From: Paludibacteraceae bacterium
GTDB taxonomy: Bacteria > Bacteroidota > Bacteroidia > Bacteroidales > Paludibacteraceae
Direction: 5' to 3'
Assembly: GCA_017560605.1 (NCBI GenBank)
Contig: JAFZEQ010000035.1
Location: 1-5,393, forward strand
DNA length: 5,393 bases
Below are positions 4,736 through 5,393 of this stretch, piece by piece. The first letter of the stretch is position 1. Each line of letters opens with the position of its first letter. The notes under the pieces were generated by a model, which saw only the letters and a program-made list of their open reading frames with translations, made no database searches and had not been told where the DNA came from. A program made the position numbers and the translations under genes.

Positions 4736-5393
4736 TTATTTCGCAGCACGGTTGTTGAGTTCGCTGACTTGTTCGCTACTGAGGTGGTTGAGCAAGTCCA
4801 ATAATCCTTGGCGGTAACCCTTAGGATCATAGGTCAACGAACTACCAATCAGTTGCTTTACCATTTCGAGGTTAGCGGTACCCTTGTACTCTGAATTGCG
4901 GAGCAACATGCCATAAGCTGCTAAACCTGCGGCGAAGTTGAGGTTCTCTGACTCGCTCTTGATTTCGCCATAGATATCCAACGAGAGTTTCTTGCTGCTT
5001 AGACCGAGTTGCTCTTTGTAACGGCAGTCGAAAGTGGCATAAGGGATAGGTTCGGCTGTTTGAATATCGGTTGGAACAATCTCGTAGAGAGCCGTGATGG
5101 TTTGTCCCGCACCAATCTCGCCAGCGTCTTTGGTGTCGTCATCAAAGTCCTCATTAGCCATTACACGGTTCTCGTAACCAATAAGACGGTATTGAGCCAC
5201 ACGAGTAGAATCAAAGCTCACTTGGCACTTGGTGTCGTTGGCTACGGCTTGAAGTTGCATACGGTTGTGCACAAAGACCTTCATAAACTCGTCCTCGCAA
5301 TCAATATAATAATAGGTGCCATTGCCGCGATTGGAGACCTTCTCCATCATGGCATCGTTCCAGTTACCCGTACCAAAGCCACACATGGTCAGG
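4736..5393 (-). CDS. YfbK-like von Willebrand factor A protein, C-terminal part (N-terminus beyond window)
   Basis: The frame is open to the window edge (LTMCGFGTGNWND first), so the Met at 5386 is internal and the real start lies outside. The first 45 or so residues are the end of a von Willebrand A domain (GFGTGNWNDAMMEKVSNRGN, GTYYYIDCEDEFMKVF). The rest matches the conserved C-terminal region of YfbK-type proteins (YRLIGYENRVMANEDFDDDT, KDAGEIGAGQTITALYEIVP), the part modelled as DUF3520. Such proteins are usually large, exported or lipid-anchored and carry a metal-binding VWA fold for protein contacts; the exact role is unknown. The end of the protein (GLLDLLNHLSSEQVSELNNR) is helical and probably complete. 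The visible base composition is more GC-rich than that of the lipoprotein genes downstream. A separate promoter follows it, so it is probably not part of the radical SAM operon. Confidence 0.92.
   Translation of the reverse strand, partial: LTMCGFGTGNWNDAMMEKVSNRGNGTYYYIDCEDEFMKVFVHNRMQLQAVANDTKCQVSFDSTRVAQYRLIGYENRVMANEDFDDDTKDAGEIGAGQTITALYEIVPTDIQTAEPIPYATFDCRYKEQLGLSSKKLSLDIYGEIKSESENLNFAAGLAAYGMLLRNSEYKGTANLEMVKQLIGSSLTYDPKGYRQGLLDLLNHLSSEQVSELNNRAAK

Overview
The window looks like a piece of a Bacteroidales (Bacteroidota) chromosome. The evidence is a Bacteroidota-type promoter (TAACTTTGCA with an upstream TTG), a run of short lipoproteins with Bacteroidota-style leaders, start codons without clear Shine-Dalgarno sites, and a radical SAM enzyme of the kind known from Bacteroides, Parabacteroides and Prevotella relatives. 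All seven genes lie on the minus strand, so gene order runs from high to low coordinates. No RNA gene, transposase, integrase or CRISPR array is visible, and no gene-free stretch exceeds 300 bases.

Layout in transcription order: (1) 5393-4736, the C-terminal part of a YfbK-like von Willebrand factor A protein, cut by the window edge. (2) A promoter at about 4723-4691. (3) 4669-4280, a small lipocalin-like lipoprotein. (4) 4269-3838, a 143-residue lipoprotein recognised as the partner of the rSAM/lipoprotein system. (5) A 229-base spacer (3837-3609) holding short hairpins, a cluster of AATTGAC motifs and a two-tier stem-loop. (6) 3608-2760, a 282-residue lipoprotein whose last 100 residues resemble the 143-residue partner. 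(7) 2706-2158, a 182-residue exported protein with two hydrophobic segments. (8) 2137-1007, a radical SAM/SPASM enzyme. (9) 981-1, a large lipoprotein with an FN3-like domain, cut at its C-terminus.

The core is a radical SAM/lipoprotein cassette, a pairing known from Bacteroidota genomes whose reaction, to my knowledge, has not been worked out. The enzyme is expected to act in the cytoplasm on one or both partner lipoproteins before export, but this is inference. Two points look new here. There appear to be two partner-like proteins, one a longer form with an extra N-terminal region. The enzyme gene also carries an in-frame insertion of about 20 codons built from short palindromes.

The non-coding DNA is unusually patterned. 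Three spacers carry heptamer arrays, each with its own unit, running up to or near a start codon. A 13-base hairpin, GCGACGCAGTCGC, sits immediately after the stop codons of both partner lipoproteins, and a related hairpin with the same GCA loop lies between them. These hairpins and the insert in the enzyme gene may belong to one family of dispersed micro-palindromes.
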